A DNA stretch of 64,000 bases from Gemmata sp. (GCA_025055115.1 JANWYJ010000002.1:1-64000), one strand, 5' to 3'. Numbered from the stretch's first letter, positions 8,692 to 17,993 are shown. A program made the numbers and translations. The notes: a model not told the origin generated them from the sequence alone.

Positions 8692-9699
8692 ATGTCACAC
8701 GGGTCGCGGAAGAAATGGCTATGGGCCGTCGAAATTGTGTTCGCAACGGTGATCGTCGTTGCCGTGGGGTGGAACTTTCGCAACATTCTGAAAGGGCTTG
8801 ATCCGGCCGAATTGCCGTTGCAGGTCCGTTGGGAACTTTTCCTACCAGCTGGTCTGTTGTATTTGCTGGCTCATCTGTGTTGGTCCACATTCTGGGTGCG
8901 CTTGTTGCTTAGCCAAGGCGTGAAGGTCTCGTGGTTTGTGGGATTGCGAACGTACTACATCAGCCAATTTGGGAAATACGTTCCGGGCAAGTTTCTGGTA
9001 CCGCTGATGCGTGTGGGCATGCTCCGACCACACGGAGGGCATCCGATTCCGGTGGCCATCACGGCGGTTTATGAGACGCTCACGAGTATGTCTGCCGGAG
9101 CGCTTCTGGCGGTGCTGTTTCTTCCGGCGTTGGGCGTGTTGCCTGTTGAAATATCCGGCAACGTGGTGATTCTTTTTGCCGTTGCTGCGGTCCCGCTGGG
9201 GTTGGGAGTGTTGAATAAACTGGCGGCACGAATAGCCAAAAAACGCCGACCGCCGGAAGCGCGTCCCCTGCCCTCGCCGTCCATATTTCTCTTGGCGCAA
9301 GGGTTGCTGCATGGAGCTTGTGGCTACGGATTATTAGCTCTCAGCCTGGGAATCACGATCCAAGCGTTGCTACCCAAGCCGCAAGCCTGGAGCGGCGAGG
9401 CGCTGGCGGTGAACCTAGCGGCTGTGGCCCTGTCGTATGTGGCCGGATTTGTGATTGCTGTGGCTCCAGGGGGGCTGGGAGCACGGGAAATGGCGCTCAA
9501 ACTCGCTCTGACTCCGCAATTCACCCCGGCGTTGGGGCCTCAAGCGGCGGCTGTGGCAGTTATAGTGGCACTAACGCTGCGTTTAACCTGGACCATCGCC
9601 GAAGTAATCGTGGGATTGCTGCTGTATGTCAAGAAACCGCTGATTCGCCCCTTGCACCCTGCGCCTCACCCTTGGCATCCTGAGAAGATCCATGCCTGA
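8692..9699 (+). CDS. Flippase-like integral membrane protein (LPG synthase TM / UPF0104 family)
   Basis: The 335-residue protein is polytopic, with about eight hydrophobic segments. It has family marks such as RTYYISQFGKYVPGKFLVPLMRV near residue 85 and AVAPGGLGAREMAL near residue 265, typical of the lysylphosphatidylglycerol-synthase transmembrane family, which includes proteins thought to move lipid-linked intermediates. ATG 8692 is chosen because the 23 residues from an earlier ATG at 8623 look non-native. Its stop overlaps the start of the glycosyltransferase gene by eight bases, so the two are co-translated. The pair probably serves lipid-linked sugar handling in the inner membrane. The substrate is unknown. 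Confidence 0.75.
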   Translation: MSHGSRKKWLWAVEIVFATVIVVAVGWNFRNILKGLDPAELPLQVRWELFLPAGLLYLLAHLCWSTFWVRLLLSQGVKVSWFVGLRTYYISQFGKYVPGKFLVPLMRVGMLRPHGGHPIPVAITAVYETLTSMSAGALLAVLFLPALGVLPVEISGNVVILFAVAAVPLGLGVLNKLAARIAKKRRPPEARPLPSPSIFLLAQGLLHGACGYGLLALSLGITIQALLPKPQAWSGEALAVNLAAVALSYVAGFVIAVAPGGLGAREMALKLALTPQFTPALGPQAAAVAVIVALTLRLTWTIAEVIVGLLLYVKKPLIRPLHPAPHPWHPEKIHA

Positions 9700-10666
9700 T
9701 TCGGTCCCGGATCAATCGCTGTTGTCGCTGGTTATTCCCGTTTACAACGAACGGGAGAGCTTAGCTCCTCTCCATGCGGAAATTGGCGAAGTGGCGAAAC
9801 AGTTGCCGTGGCGAGTCGAAATCCTCTTCATCGATGATGGCAGCCAGGACAACTCGTGGAAGGTGATTCGCGAATTGGCCAGTCACGATGTACGTGTTCG
9901 TGGTATCCGGTTTCGCCGCAACTTTGGTAAAGCCGCTGCGCTGGCGGCGGGATTTGCGGCTGCAGGAGGCCAGGTTGTCATCACCATGGATGCCGACCTA
10001 CAAGACGACCCCCATGAGATTCCGCGTTTCCTTGCGAAGCTCGATGAAGGCTACGATGTCGTCAGTGGGTGGAAGAAAATCCGTTACGATCCTTGGCACA
10101 AAGTTTTCCCCAGCCGGGTTTTCAACACACTGCTCAGCTTCCTGACGGGCGTTCACTTACACGATCATAACTGCGGGATGAAAGCCTACCGCGCTGAGGC
10201 TCTCCGCGAACTGCATCTGTACGGTGAAATGCACCGCTTTGTGCCCGTGTTGGCATTTGCCCGGGGGTTTCGCGTGGGTGAATTGGTGATCCATCACCGG
10301 CCACGGCGGTTCGGCTACTCGAAATATGGTTGGAAGCGCTTCATCAAAGGTGGTCTCGATGTCATCACGGTGCGGCTGTTGACCGGCTTTACCCGCCGTC
10401 CGCAACATTTTCTGGGCGCTTGGGGATTGGGCTTCCTTGCAGTTGGGTTCTTTGGTTTCTTACTGTTGCTGCTGAACCTCATGGTGCGGTTGCTCGACCC
10501 ACAAGCCGGAGCTGGAGTGGCGGCACAACTGGCTGTGCTCATCATCGCGGTCGGTTTGACACTCCTCGGTGCTCAGTGTTTGCTCACCGGACTGATCGCC
10601 GAGATGACGGTGGCCCGCAAATGGTTTGCCAACGAACCGTTCAGTATCGCAGAAACCATCCGCTGA
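9692..10666 (+). CDS. GT2 glycosyltransferase with two C-terminal membrane helices (DPM1/GtrB-like)
   Basis: The 324-residue protein has an N-terminal family-2 glycosyltransferase domain. VIPVYNERESL lies near residue 11, FIDDGSQDNSW near 49 and the metal-binding DAD in ITMDADLQDDP near 105. The FGYSKYGWKRF segment is typical of polyprenyl-phosphate glucosyl/mannosyltransferases. Two transmembrane helices follow at about residues 245-270 and 280-305. The predicted reaction is transfer of a hexose from a nucleotide sugar to undecaprenyl phosphate on the cytoplasmic face. Overlap with the flippase-like gene upstream suggests the product is then flipped and used by the polytopic protein that follows. 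The donor sugar cannot be read from the sequence. Confidence 0.85.
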   Translation: MPDSVPDQSLLSLVIPVYNERESLAPLHAEIGEVAKQLPWRVEILFIDDGSQDNSWKVIRELASHDVRVRGIRFRRNFGKAAALAAGFAAAGGQVVITMDADLQDDPHEIPRFLAKLDEGYDVVSGWKKIRYDPWHKVFPSRVFNTLLSFLTGVHLHDHNCGMKAYRAEALRELHLYGEMHRFVPVLAFARGFRVGELVIHHRPRRFGYSKYGWKRFIKGGLDVITVRLLTGFTRRPQHFLGAWGLGFLAVGFFGFLLLLLNLMVRLLDPQAGAGVAAQLAVLIIAVGLTLLGAQCLLTGLIAEMTVARKWFANEPFSIAETIR

Positions 10667-10748
10667 TGTGGCTTGTGGTCAATCTTGCCGGGTTGCCAGA
10701 CGCTGCCACAAAACGTGTTCGCCCCAGTACCGACAGTTTTGGAACCTC

Positions 10749-12254
10749 ATGGCTGCTGAAGCTTCGGACTTACGCAGTTCGGCGTTCGTTTTGCTCATCG
10801 CCATCGCTGTGGGAATTGCCGCGGCTAAGACCGTGGGCGCAGAGAACGTCTACGAGCCGAGCCGCTACAAACCGCCGGGCCCCAACGGCTACGGCTACGA
10901 AACCCACCGTGAATGGCCGGCGGCTCGCCCCGAACCAACTCCCATGTTCAGCTCGAATGATAAGTCGCGCTGGGCAACAGTTCGCGCTTTGGTTCACCAT
11001 CAAACTTACGTCATCGGGAAACGTACCTATCCTGATCCCAACCAGCGCAAAAAGTATGTCGATGAGGGGATTGTTTGGGAACCCGATTACCGCAGCCTCG
11101 ATATCGTGCTGAACCCCGATACCAATGAGTTCTACTCCAGTAAACCACCACTGCTAGCCACCTTGGTGGCGGGAGAATATTGGTTGCTGCGCAAAGTGTT
11201 CGGATGGGATATTGTCCGCGACCGGTGGTTGGTCATTCCCACCATCATGCTGACGTGGAACGTCCTTCCTTTCGCGGTGTACTTGGTGTTGCTCGCTCGG
11301 CTGATTGATGCGATCGGAAAAACCGATTATGGGAAGTTACTCGCCTTGGCTACGGCGGCAGTTGGGACATTCATCCTGACTTTTGCCCACACTCTCAACA
11401 ATCACTTGCCGGCGGCGTATTGCGTTCTGTTCGCCAGCTACCCGCTCCTGAAGGCGATTCTCGAGAACCGCGACATGCAACCGTGGGAGTACGGTATCTG
11501 TGGCTTTTTTGCGGCATTGGCAGCGACTTTTGAATTACCCGCAACTGCCTTCCTCGCCGCGATCGCACTTCCTTTGTTCGTCGCCCGCATGCGCAATACC
11601 TTGTTGTATTTTCTCCCGGCAGCAGTCATTCCGATCGCGGCACTTTTTGTGTGTAATTACTTTGCCTTAGGTCGGCTTCTGCCGGCTTACAGCGAATTTG
11701 GAGGACCATGGTACAACTTTGAAGGTAGCCACTGGGCCAAGCGCGGCACCCCGGCAGCGCGTGGAATCGATTTCAACGATGAACCAACCTCCGTTTATGC
11801 GTTCCACCTCTCCTTGGGTCATCACGGTTGGTTTAGCTTAACACCAGTGTGGCTGTTGGCATTCGTCGGCTTGATAGCCTGGGGCATTCGCAGTGCCCCG
11901 GCCGTCCGCGGCCTGTTCCGCAAACCGAAAACCAGCGGTTGGACGATCGAAATGTTCTTCGCCATGACGCTGGTAGTTTCGATCACAGTCTTTGTCTTCT
12001 ACCTAACGCGCACGCAAAGCTACAACTACGGTGGCAACACCAGTGGGCCGCGCTGGCTATTCTGGCTAACTCCGCTATGGATCATCGCTATTCCTCCGGT
12101 AGCCGATCGATTGGCGCGTACAGTCACCGGTCGTTTCCTAGGGGCGGTCCTGTTAGGGGCTAGTGTCCTGAGCGTTTTTTACCCCGCGTGGAACCCTTGG
12201 CGGAACCCGTGGATTCTCCAACTGATGGAATTCACCGGCTGGTTACGCTACTAG
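10749..12254 (+). CDS. Polytopic membrane protein, possibly a GT-C-like glycosyltransferase
   Basis: The 501-residue protein starts at ATG 10749 (MAAEASDLRSSAF). Longer in-frame starts back to 10626 run inside the upstream glycosyltransferase gene. It has one N-terminal membrane segment, a periplasmic stretch of about 130 residues (with SKPPLLATLVAGEYW, resembling loop 1 of GT-C enzymes) and about nine more helices. An acidic loop motif of GT-C type is not clear. It follows the flippase-like and GT2 genes on the same strand, and together they could add a lipid-carried sugar to an exported acceptor. The last 12 bases, including the TAG stop, are repeated immediately downstream. Confidence 0.6.
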   Translation: MAAEASDLRSSAFVLLIAIAVGIAAAKTVGAENVYEPSRYKPPGPNGYGYETHREWPAARPEPTPMFSSNDKSRWATVRALVHHQTYVIGKRTYPDPNQRKKYVDEGIVWEPDYRSLDIVLNPDTNEFYSSKPPLLATLVAGEYWLLRKVFGWDIVRDRWLVIPTIMLTWNVLPFAVYLVLLARLIDAIGKTDYGKLLALATAAVGTFILTFAHTLNNHLPAAYCVLFASYPLLKAILENRDMQPWEYGICGFFAALAATFELPATAFLAAIALPLFVARMRNTLLYFLPAAVIPIAALFVCNYFALGRLLPAYSEFGGPWYNFEGSHWAKRGTPAARGIDFNDEPTSVYAFHLSLGHHGWFSLTPVWLLAFVGLIAWGIRSAPAVRGLFRKPKTSGWTIEMFFAMTLVVSITVFVFYLTRTQSYNYGGNTSGPRWLFWLTPLWIIAIPPVADRLARTVTGRFLGAVLLGASVLSVFYPAWNPWRNPWILQLMEFTGWLRY

Positions 12255-12266
12255 TTACGCTACTAG
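12243..12266. repeat. Perfect 12-bp tandem duplication including a stop codon
   Basis: TTACGCTACTAG is present at 12243-12254 and again at 12255-12266. The TAG of the first copy is the stop of the upstream gene. Confidence 0.95.
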
Positions 12267-12314
12267 GTCGTCAGCGCGCAGGGTCGTCAGCGGGGTTGAA
12301 CTGTGATCAGTAGG

Positions 12315-12415
12315 ACGCGACGAGGATTCGATTCCACCCGTCCGTCAGCAGAACGCGACGAGGACTCGATTCCACCCGTCCGTCAGCAGAACGCGACGAG
12401 GATTCGATTCCACCC
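12315..12415. repeat. Three tandem 38-bp units
   Basis: Units start at 12315, 12353 and 12391. Each begins ACGCGACGAGGAYTCGATTC and goes on to CCACCC; the third is truncated. There are no spacers, so this is not a CRISPR array. Confidence 0.9.
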
Positions 12416-12581
12416 ATCAGTACGGGAACAATACAACTGGTGGGTCATTCGCGACGACCCAAGCCCCACAGCGATTCGACGGTGGCAACGGTCGTCGTTG
12501 CCCGTAGCAACGGCTGGGTTGGGAATCGCATTATTGGCTACGAGCACCGCAGCCGAGGGAGCCACGGCGCTTTTGTCGAAA

Positions 12582-12597
12582 TGTTCCACGTGGAACG
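12582..12597. promoter_or_regulatory. parS-like ParB binding site
   Basis: The 16 bases TGTTCCACGTGGAACG contain the 14-bp perfect palindrome GTTCCACGTGGAAC. The bacterial parS consensus is TGTTNCACGTGAAACA and its variants, and the central CACGTG with the GTTCC/GGAAC arms fits it. The site lies in a gene-free region, as expected for a functional site. No parA or parB gene is visible in this window, but ScpB, a subunit of the SMC complex that ParB loads, is encoded 30 kb away. Confidence 0.75.
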
Positions 12598-12765
12598 TCA
12601 GCCAACGTTAGAATGTCGTGCCCAGAAGCCCTTGTTTTTGGAGGAAAATGTCATTTCCGCCCCACTTTGGACATTTTTTGAACACCTGGCGCTAGCTTCA
12701 TAAATAGACAAAATTCGACACACTTACCCAGGCTTATTATACTTTTGTATACATTGCGGCTGACC

Positions 12766-12885
12766 GGTAGGATGATGGCCTGATGCGCTGGTGTCCGACA
12801 ATCGGGCAATAACGGAGCGGACATCAGGATACAAGCAAGGGTAAGGATGATGGGCCTGATGCGCTGGTGTCTGACAATTGGGCAA
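12766..12885. repeat. Two copies of a roughly 45-bp dispersed repeat
   Basis: Bases 12766-12810 and 12840-12885 share GGATGATGG(G)CCTGATGCGC followed by TGGTGTCYGACAATYGGGCAA. The copies are about 74 bases apart. Confidence 0.85.
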
Positions 12886-13000
12886 GGCGATGGCACAATT
12901 CCGCTCAAGTTCAGCGATCTTGTCATCCGATGAAAAGTGATAAGGCGGCAATACAGGCTTGAGGGGAGCCGGGAAGTCGTCTCCGCGACGGGGGGTCGCC

Positions 13001-14446
13001 ATGAGCGATACGCGGAAGCTCTTAGAACGTATCACGGCATTTCGCCGACGCTTGGAAGCCACACCACAGCTGATACCGGAAGCTGTGCCGATCGACTGCA
13101 CGCTCAACTTACCAGCCGAGGTGGAAGCCTTCCGACAATCGCTGCGGAGTTTCGTTGGCTCCAGCGCCTTGGTGGACGAGGGACCTCTTCCCACAGTATT
13201 AACGGATCGCGCCCGCCAACTATTAGGCAGAGCCAAAGAGTTGCTCCATCGGCAGCGGAGTTTGGCTCTCGATCCTCACTTCAGTGGTCAAGCTGCGCCA
13301 GATTCCAGCGATGTATTGGTTCAACACCATCGGGAAACCGTGGCTTTGTTGGAATCGGTTGTTCGGCAAGCGCAAGTGTTTTCCGATTCGCCGAGTGAGC
13401 AGGTCCGTTGGTGCGAAGGGATGGCGACGACGCTGGCAGTTGTGCAAGCCCGACAAGAGGTGCAAGAACGCGCACTCACTCAACGGAAGATCGTGAGCGA
13501 TCGGATCGACCGGTTAGCCCACTTCTTCACCGCGATTCACACGAATATGCCGGCCACGTTACAAAGCGTGGCTCAGCTTGCGGAAGAACTGCTCGAGGAC
13601 GCTCGGCAGGGCCAGCCACTGCGGTTCGCCGAGGTGGATATCACGTCCACTCAGGCTCACCCCAATGCTACGGTTTTCCCAGCGCCGGCACGGTTCATCG
13701 CAGCCCATTGTCTGAACACCGCCCAGGTGGTGGCACGCATTGTTCATCACGACTATGAGTGGGCCGCTCGACCATTGTTGCCGGTCTTCACGGCGCTAGT
13801 GATGGATTGCGGTATGCTGGCTGTCAACGTGGCCGTGTTAGCGAAAACCGAGCCGTTGGCGACGGACGAACGCCGCTTGCTCGAAGCCCATCCCAAATAC
13901 GGGGCGGAGTTGTTATTGTGGCGTTTTCCGAATATCGCGGGGCCGCTGGCGGCCGGTGTGGCCAGCCATCATGAACGGGCCGATGGCACAGGCTATCCCA
14001 ACGGACTGCGCCAAGCCGATATCCCCAGCCTGGGGCGATTGTTACGTGTTTGTGATGTGTACACCGCCCTGCGAGAGAATCGCCCTCATCGGGCGGCCTT
14101 GGACTCGCGCGCCGCACTGACCGAAGTTTTGCTTTTCGCCGAACGTGGTGATATCGACCGCGATTTTGCGGAATACTTGCTGCATCTGACCTTCTACCCA
14201 ATCGGTACGATCGTCGAACTGCTGGATGGGCGCGTCGGCCGAGTCGTAGCCAATCCTGTCCGCCGCCTGGACCCACGGTCACCCTCGCGCCCCGTGGTGG
14301 CTGTACTCACAGATACGGAAGGTCGCTTGTTACCACATCCTGAGCATCTCGACTTGTCGAGTACCGAACGCGGTGGCATACTGCGTGGGCTTTCGGCGGA
14401 ACGGTCCCGTGAACTTTTGGGCAGCCGCTATCCCGATTGGGTTTGA
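13001..14446 (+). CDS. HD-GYP-like signalling protein with a degenerate HD site
   Basis: The 481-residue cytoplasmic protein has a helical N-terminal half without a recognised domain and a C-terminal HD-GYP-like domain from about residue 225. Downstream motifs are intact: H297 (EAHPKYGAELL), the pair HHE at 323-325, GTGYPNG at 329-335 and RVCDVYTALRENRPHR near 349. The eponymous motif, normally HDIGK, reads MDCGM at 268-272, so a metal-binding His and the Lys are lost. True HD-GYP enzymes hydrolyse cyclic-di-GMP; here activity is doubtful and a binding or scaffold role is possible. ATG 13001 is chosen; an earlier GTG/ATG at 12959 adds low-complexity residues. It is a single-gene unit whose stop lies in a 15-bp tandem repeat. 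Confidence 0.75.
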   Translation: MSDTRKLLERITAFRRRLEATPQLIPEAVPIDCTLNLPAEVEAFRQSLRSFVGSSALVDEGPLPTVLTDRARQLLGRAKELLHRQRSLALDPHFSGQAAPDSSDVLVQHHRETVALLESVVRQAQVFSDSPSEQVRWCEGMATTLAVVQARQEVQERALTQRKIVSDRIDRLAHFFTAIHTNMPATLQSVAQLAEELLEDARQGQPLRFAEVDITSTQAHPNATVFPAPARFIAAHCLNTAQVVARIVHHDYEWAARPLLPVFTALVMDCGMLAVNVAVLAKTEPLATDERRLLEAHPKYGAELLLWRFPNIAGPLAAGVASHHERADGTGYPNGLRQADIPSLGRLLRVCDVYTALRENRPHRAALDSRAALTEVLLFAERGDIDRDFAEYLLHLTFYPIGTIVELLDGRVGRVVANPVRRLDPRSPSRPVVAVLTDTEGRLLPHPEHLDLSSTERGGILRGLSAERSRELLGSRYPDWV

Positions 14447-14471
14447 TGCGTCGCCCTTTGATGCTTCGCCC
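14442..14471. repeat. 15-bp tandem duplication including a stop codon
   Basis: TTTGATGCGTCGCCC (14442-14456) is followed by TTTGATGCTTCGCCC (14457-14471). The first contains the TGA stop of the HD-GYP-like gene. Confidence 0.9.
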
Positions 14472-14494
14472 CTTGTTGGCTAGATGCAAGTCGT

Positions 14495-15211
14495 ATGAGT
14501 GTTTACCTGGCATCGACGCGGCACCCGTGGGTCTGTTTTTTGTTCCTTTTACCACTGATTGCCGCCTACGAAGGGGGGGTGTGGTGGCTGGGTGGTGAGC
14601 AAGCGGCTCGGTTGCGCAATGGGGCGGATGCATGGTTCCGCTGGATGTTTGAAGTTTTTGGGGCTAATCACATTTTGGTCGCTCCCGCTGTGATCCTGGG
14701 CATCTTACTGGTCTGGGCGTGGTGGCGGTGGGCCGATCGGCCTGACGACGTGATCACACCGTGGTTCGGGATGGCTTTCGAGAGCGTGGTATTTGCCGTA
14801 ATCCTTTGGCAATTCAGCCGGAACTTCGGACCGATCCTCGATGGTCTCGGCGTGACCCTGCAGATCACGGTGCAAACCACCCCCGCGACACAGATTCTCA
14901 CCTACATCGGGGCAGGGATTTATGAAGAAATGCTTTTCCGGCTCGGTTTGTTTGGTGGGCTGTGGGTGATTTTCCGCATCGTACAATTGCCGGGAATTGT
15001 GGCTGTTGTTCTGGCGGCGGTGGGGGCGGCCCTGGCGTTTGCCGCGGCCCATCACATCGGCCCTTATGGCGAGCCGATGCGAACCGATTACTTCGTCTTT
15101 CGCACGATCGCCGGGTTATACTTCACCGTCCTTTTTGTTGCACGGGGTTTGGGAATCGCCGTTGGAGCGCATGCTGGTTACGATGTTCTTGTGGGCGTAT
15201 CGACAACGTAA
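14495..15211 (+). CDS. CPBP-family intramembrane metalloprotease (CAAX protease-like)
   Basis: The 238-residue protein has six or more membrane segments and the three catalytic motifs of the CPBP (Abi/CAAX prenyl protease) family. They are YEEMLFR with E144, E145 and R149; AAAHH with H186/H187; and GAHAGYD with H226. These residues form the zinc or water-activating site inside the membrane. Bacterial members process peptides or act in stress and bacteriocin self-immunity, and the substrate here is unknown. It ends six bases before the convergent end of the next gene, so the pair shares a terminator region. Confidence 0.85.
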   Translation: MSVYLASTRHPWVCFLFLLPLIAAYEGGVWWLGGEQAARLRNGADAWFRWMFEVFGANHILVAPAVILGILLVWAWWRWADRPDDVITPWFGMAFESVVFAVILWQFSRNFGPILDGLGVTLQITVQTTPATQILTYIGAGIYEEMLFRLGLFGGLWVIFRIVQLPGIVAVVLAAVGAALAFAAAHHIGPYGEPMRTDYFVFRTIAGLYFTVLFVARGLGIAVGAHAGYDVLVGVSTT

Positions 15212-15217
15212 ACCCTT

Positions 15218-16489
15218 TTATGGCTTGGGGTTAGGAACAACTTGCTTGGACTCGAACCATTCTACACCCAAGTGTCCGTCGTGTGTCACCACGATCAACT
15301 CGGAATGGTGTGGGGTGACATTCGGATAATCCGACGATGAGATTTGGAACGACTCCGTTTCCCCGGGTTTGCGCCACGATTCGACGCGCACGTGGTAATT
15401 GGTGGAATTCTTTGAGCGCCGAGTGAACTTCTCCACGATGCGGGCATGGCGTTCCGTGGCTGGTGAGCGGTCCAACCATCCATTGACCAATGCCACCAGG
15501 CCCAAACACCCCGGAGGGAAAAGAAAGATGGAGCCGATCATCAAGCTCGACCAGGCTAGATGCGATCGCGACGTGCCGCTCAATAGCCACGCGGAAATGT
15601 AAGCCAGCAGGGGCCAGCCCACAAGCCCGACAGGCAACGCCCACAGAAGCAATTCCCCCATGCAGGTCGGGGTGTAGGGAATCAGGGCGAAAACCGTCAG
15701 GGCATAGCCAAGCAGCAGTAACCACAACACCGTTTGCCAGAAAACCCGGTGGGAATCGACGCGGATATCGAACTCCGGTTGAGGAGCCGGTAAGTTTCGC
15801 GACAACACCAATAACCGGGCCGCCACTTCTTCTCGCAATTCCGGACGATGATCGACGGCGGGGTTGAAGCCCGTCCATTTTGCGGTCAGTTGTCCCTTTT
15901 CCAGAATGAGTTCGTGGAAGCCCAGGCGGCGCAAATCGAGAATGGCAATCCGCTTGAGCGAATCTTTGAGATAGGCTTCGACAAATGCTGGGGTATCGCT
16001 ACGGATGAAACATTGTTCGTCGAACTCCGCGTCGCCCGTTTCCACCTCAACGGCGATACCGAGCCGCTTGCAGAGTTTGTCGAACCACGTCTCCACCACC
16101 ATGTGAAATTCGTAGGGGCCGTCCATCGGGGTGCTGATGGTGAGCACCGAAGGTCGCGCATTTTTCCCCTGCACGGGTGGGGTATAGTGAACGGTATAAG
16201 GGGTGTTATCCAGTTCATAGGCGACTGGGATGTTGTCGGGATAATCCTTGGTGAAGTCCGTTGTGGGCTGCGCTTCCTCGAGCTGCGGCGGCCTTGTCTT
16301 GGCCGAGCGCAGGAGAAGCGCGGAAGTGATCAGAAGCCCCACACCGATGATGTCGATGGTGATAAAAATGGCCAGAAGAGCACCGCCGTCGCGGTTCAAC
16401 TCAATAATACCAATCGCCGTACCGATTCCTCCGACCGTGCAGAGCAGCACGGCCACCATCATGAGTATCTGGCCCAATCGACGTGTCAT
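15218..16489 (-). CDS. Membrane protein of unknown function
   Basis: The 423-residue protein starts MTRRLGQILMM. Two membrane helices at about residues 8-60 form an N-terminal hairpin. A soluble domain of about 180 residues follows, then four more hydrophobic segments near residues 250-350 and a soluble C-terminus. No catalytic motif is visible and I do not recognise the family. The gene is convergent with the CPBP protease and lies upstream, in its own direction, of nothing on the same strand, so it is probably monocistronic. Confidence 0.6.
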   Translation of the reverse strand: MTRRLGQILMMVAVLLCTVGGIGTAIGIIELNRDGGALLAIFITIDIIGVGLLITSALLLRSAKTRPPQLEEAQPTTDFTKDYPDNIPVAYELDNTPYTVHYTPPVQGKNARPSVLTISTPMDGPYEFHMVVETWFDKLCKRLGIAVEVETGDAEFDEQCFIRSDTPAFVEAYLKDSLKRIAILDLRRLGFHELILEKGQLTAKWTGFNPAVDHRPELREEVAARLLVLSRNLPAPQPEFDIRVDSHRVFWQTVLWLLLLGYALTVFALIPYTPTCMGELLLWALPVGLVGWPLLAYISAWLLSGTSRSHLAWSSLMIGSIFLFPPGCLGLVALVNGWLDRSPATERHARIVEKFTRRSKNSTNYHVRVESWRKPGETESFQISSSDYPNVTPHHSELIVVTHDGHLGVEWFESKQVVPNPKP

Positions 16490-16538
16490 ATCCCACCGCG
16501 GAAGGGTTCAGCCTTCCACCCCCCGACGGAGCAAGAAA

Positions 16539-17993
16539 CTAGCTGCGTAACACCATCGAAACGTACTTCGTTTCGAGGTAGGCCTCCAGGCCTTCATGAG
16601 CTAATTCGCGTCCCAAACCGGATTCTTTCATACCGCCAAAGGGGCATTGCGGTGTCGCGGGGACCGGATCGTTGAGGCCGATGATACCCGCTTCCAAACC
16701 TTCGGCCATACGCCATGCGATGCTCAGATCGTTAGTGAAAACGTAGGCGGCTAACCCGTAGCGAGTGTTGTTGGCTTGGGCGATCACCTCGTCGAGTTTG
16801 CTGAAATCGAGTACCGGCATGACTGGTGCAAAGGGTTCTTCGGTGAGAATTTTCGCATCCGGGGGCAGTCCTTTGAGTACGGTCGGCTCGAAGAAGTAGC
16901 CGCGGGCGAATTGGGGGGATTTCCGGCCCCCGGTCAGAAGGGTGGCACCTTTGGCCGTGGCATCGGCGACCAAGGCACTGGTCGCTTCCAACCGCTTAGC
17001 CTCGATCATGGGTCCAAGAACGACTCCCTCCTCCAATCCATTGCCCATTTTCAGGGATTTGGCTTCGGCCACAGCCACTTCGGTGAATTTCTTCTCAATA
17101 TCTTTGTGAACGTAGAAACGACTTGGGCTGATACAGACCTGACCGTTATTGCGAAACTTGCCGATGACCGCGGCTTTGGCAACCACCTCCGGGTCGGCGT
17201 CGGGGAAAACGATGAAAGGCGCATGCCCGCCCAGCTCCAAGGACAGGCGCTTCACCTGATCAGCCGCCTGCTTCATGAGCAGTTTGCCCACGCGCGTGGA
17301 GCCGGTGAAGCTGACCTTGCGAACGGCGGGGTTTTCCATGAACTCTGCCCCGATCGCGTCGCCTGGTCCCAGAACCATATTGACCACGCCGGGAGGTAGA
17401 CCCGAATCGTGGAGGCATTCGAATAAACCAATCCCGCACAGGGGCGTCAGTTCCGAGGGTTTCGCGACCACCGTACAACCGGCCGCCAAGGCCGGCGCGA
17501 TTTTACGACACAAAAGCGTGATGGGAAAATTCCACGGGGCGATGGCCCCAACCACGCCGACGGGGTGTTTGATCGTCAGGTGCCGCTTTGTGGGCAGCGT
17601 GGGGGGGATCACTTGCCCGTAGGCGCGTTTGCCTTCCTCCGCGAACCACTCGAAGGTATCCGCGGAATGCAGCACCTCGCCTTTGGCCTCCGCCAAGGGT
17701 TTCCCTTGTTCCATGGTCATGGTACGGGCGAGAACCTCGAGACGTTCGCGCATCAGTTCTGCGGTTTTTTTGAGGAATTTGGCCCGATCGTAGGCGGTCA
17801 GTTTCATCCACGCGGGTAACGCCTGCGCTGCGGCCGCAATAGCCTGTGCCGCATCGGCCCGGTGACCAAAGCTGACGTCGGCCAATGGCTCTTCGGTCGC
17901 AGGGTTGACCACGGTGATACGCTGCCCGGTCGAAGCGTCGCACCACTGACCGTTGATATAGAGTTGGCGATGTTGCACAGGCACGCTCGACAT
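16539..17993 (-). CDS. NAD(P)-dependent succinate-semialdehyde/aldehyde dehydrogenase
   Basis: The 484-residue protein has the full length and all motifs of the aldehyde dehydrogenase superfamily, closest to GabD-type succinate-semialdehyde dehydrogenases. The oxyanion Asn is in APWNFP (N155), the catalytic base E253 in SLELGGHAPF, and the nucleophile C287 in NNGQVCISPSRF. VSFTGSTRVGKLL is the coenzyme loop. It oxidises an aldehyde to the acid in the cytoplasm. The NNGQVCISP context, rather than NAGQTC, is shared with some diverged members, so the substrate is uncertain. The ATG at 17993 is preferred to a start nine bases earlier. The gene stands alone on the minus strand. Confidence 0.85.
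   Translation of the reverse strand: MSSVPVQHRQLYINGQWCDASTGQRITVVNPATEEPLADVSFGHRADAAQAIAAAAQALPAWMKLTAYDRAKFLKKTAELMRERLEVLARTMTMEQGKPLAEAKGEVLHSADTFEWFAEEGKRAYGQVIPPTLPTKRHLTIKHPVGVVGAIAPWNFPITLLCRKIAPALAAGCTVVAKPSELTPLCGIGLFECLHDSGLPPGVVNMVLGPGDAIGAEFMENPAVRKVSFTGSTRVGKLLMKQAADQVKRLSLELGGHAPFIVFPDADPEVVAKAAVIGKFRNNGQVCISPSRFYVHKDIEKKFTEVAVAEAKSLKMGNGLEEGVVLGPMIEAKRLEATSALVADATAKGATLLTGGRKSPQFARGYFFEPTVLKGLPPDAKILTEEPFAPVMPVLDFSKLDEVIAQANNTRYGLAAYVFTNDLSIAWRMAEGLEAGIIGLNDPVPATPQCPFGGMKESGLGRELAHEGLEAYLETKYVSMVLRS

Larger units (their letters stand above)
12255..13000. other. Gene-free gap of about 745 bases with repeats and a parS-like site
   Basis: The gap contains three tandem 38-bp units, a parS-like palindrome and two 45-bp dispersed repeats, each listed separately. 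Open frames across it (for example 12303-12611) are repeat-derived and not protein-like. Confidence 0.7.

Noticed and set aside
12303-12611. Open frame on the plus strand
   Set aside because: It is mostly the 38-bp repeat translated and overlaps the parS-like site; it has no start signal or protein-like pattern.
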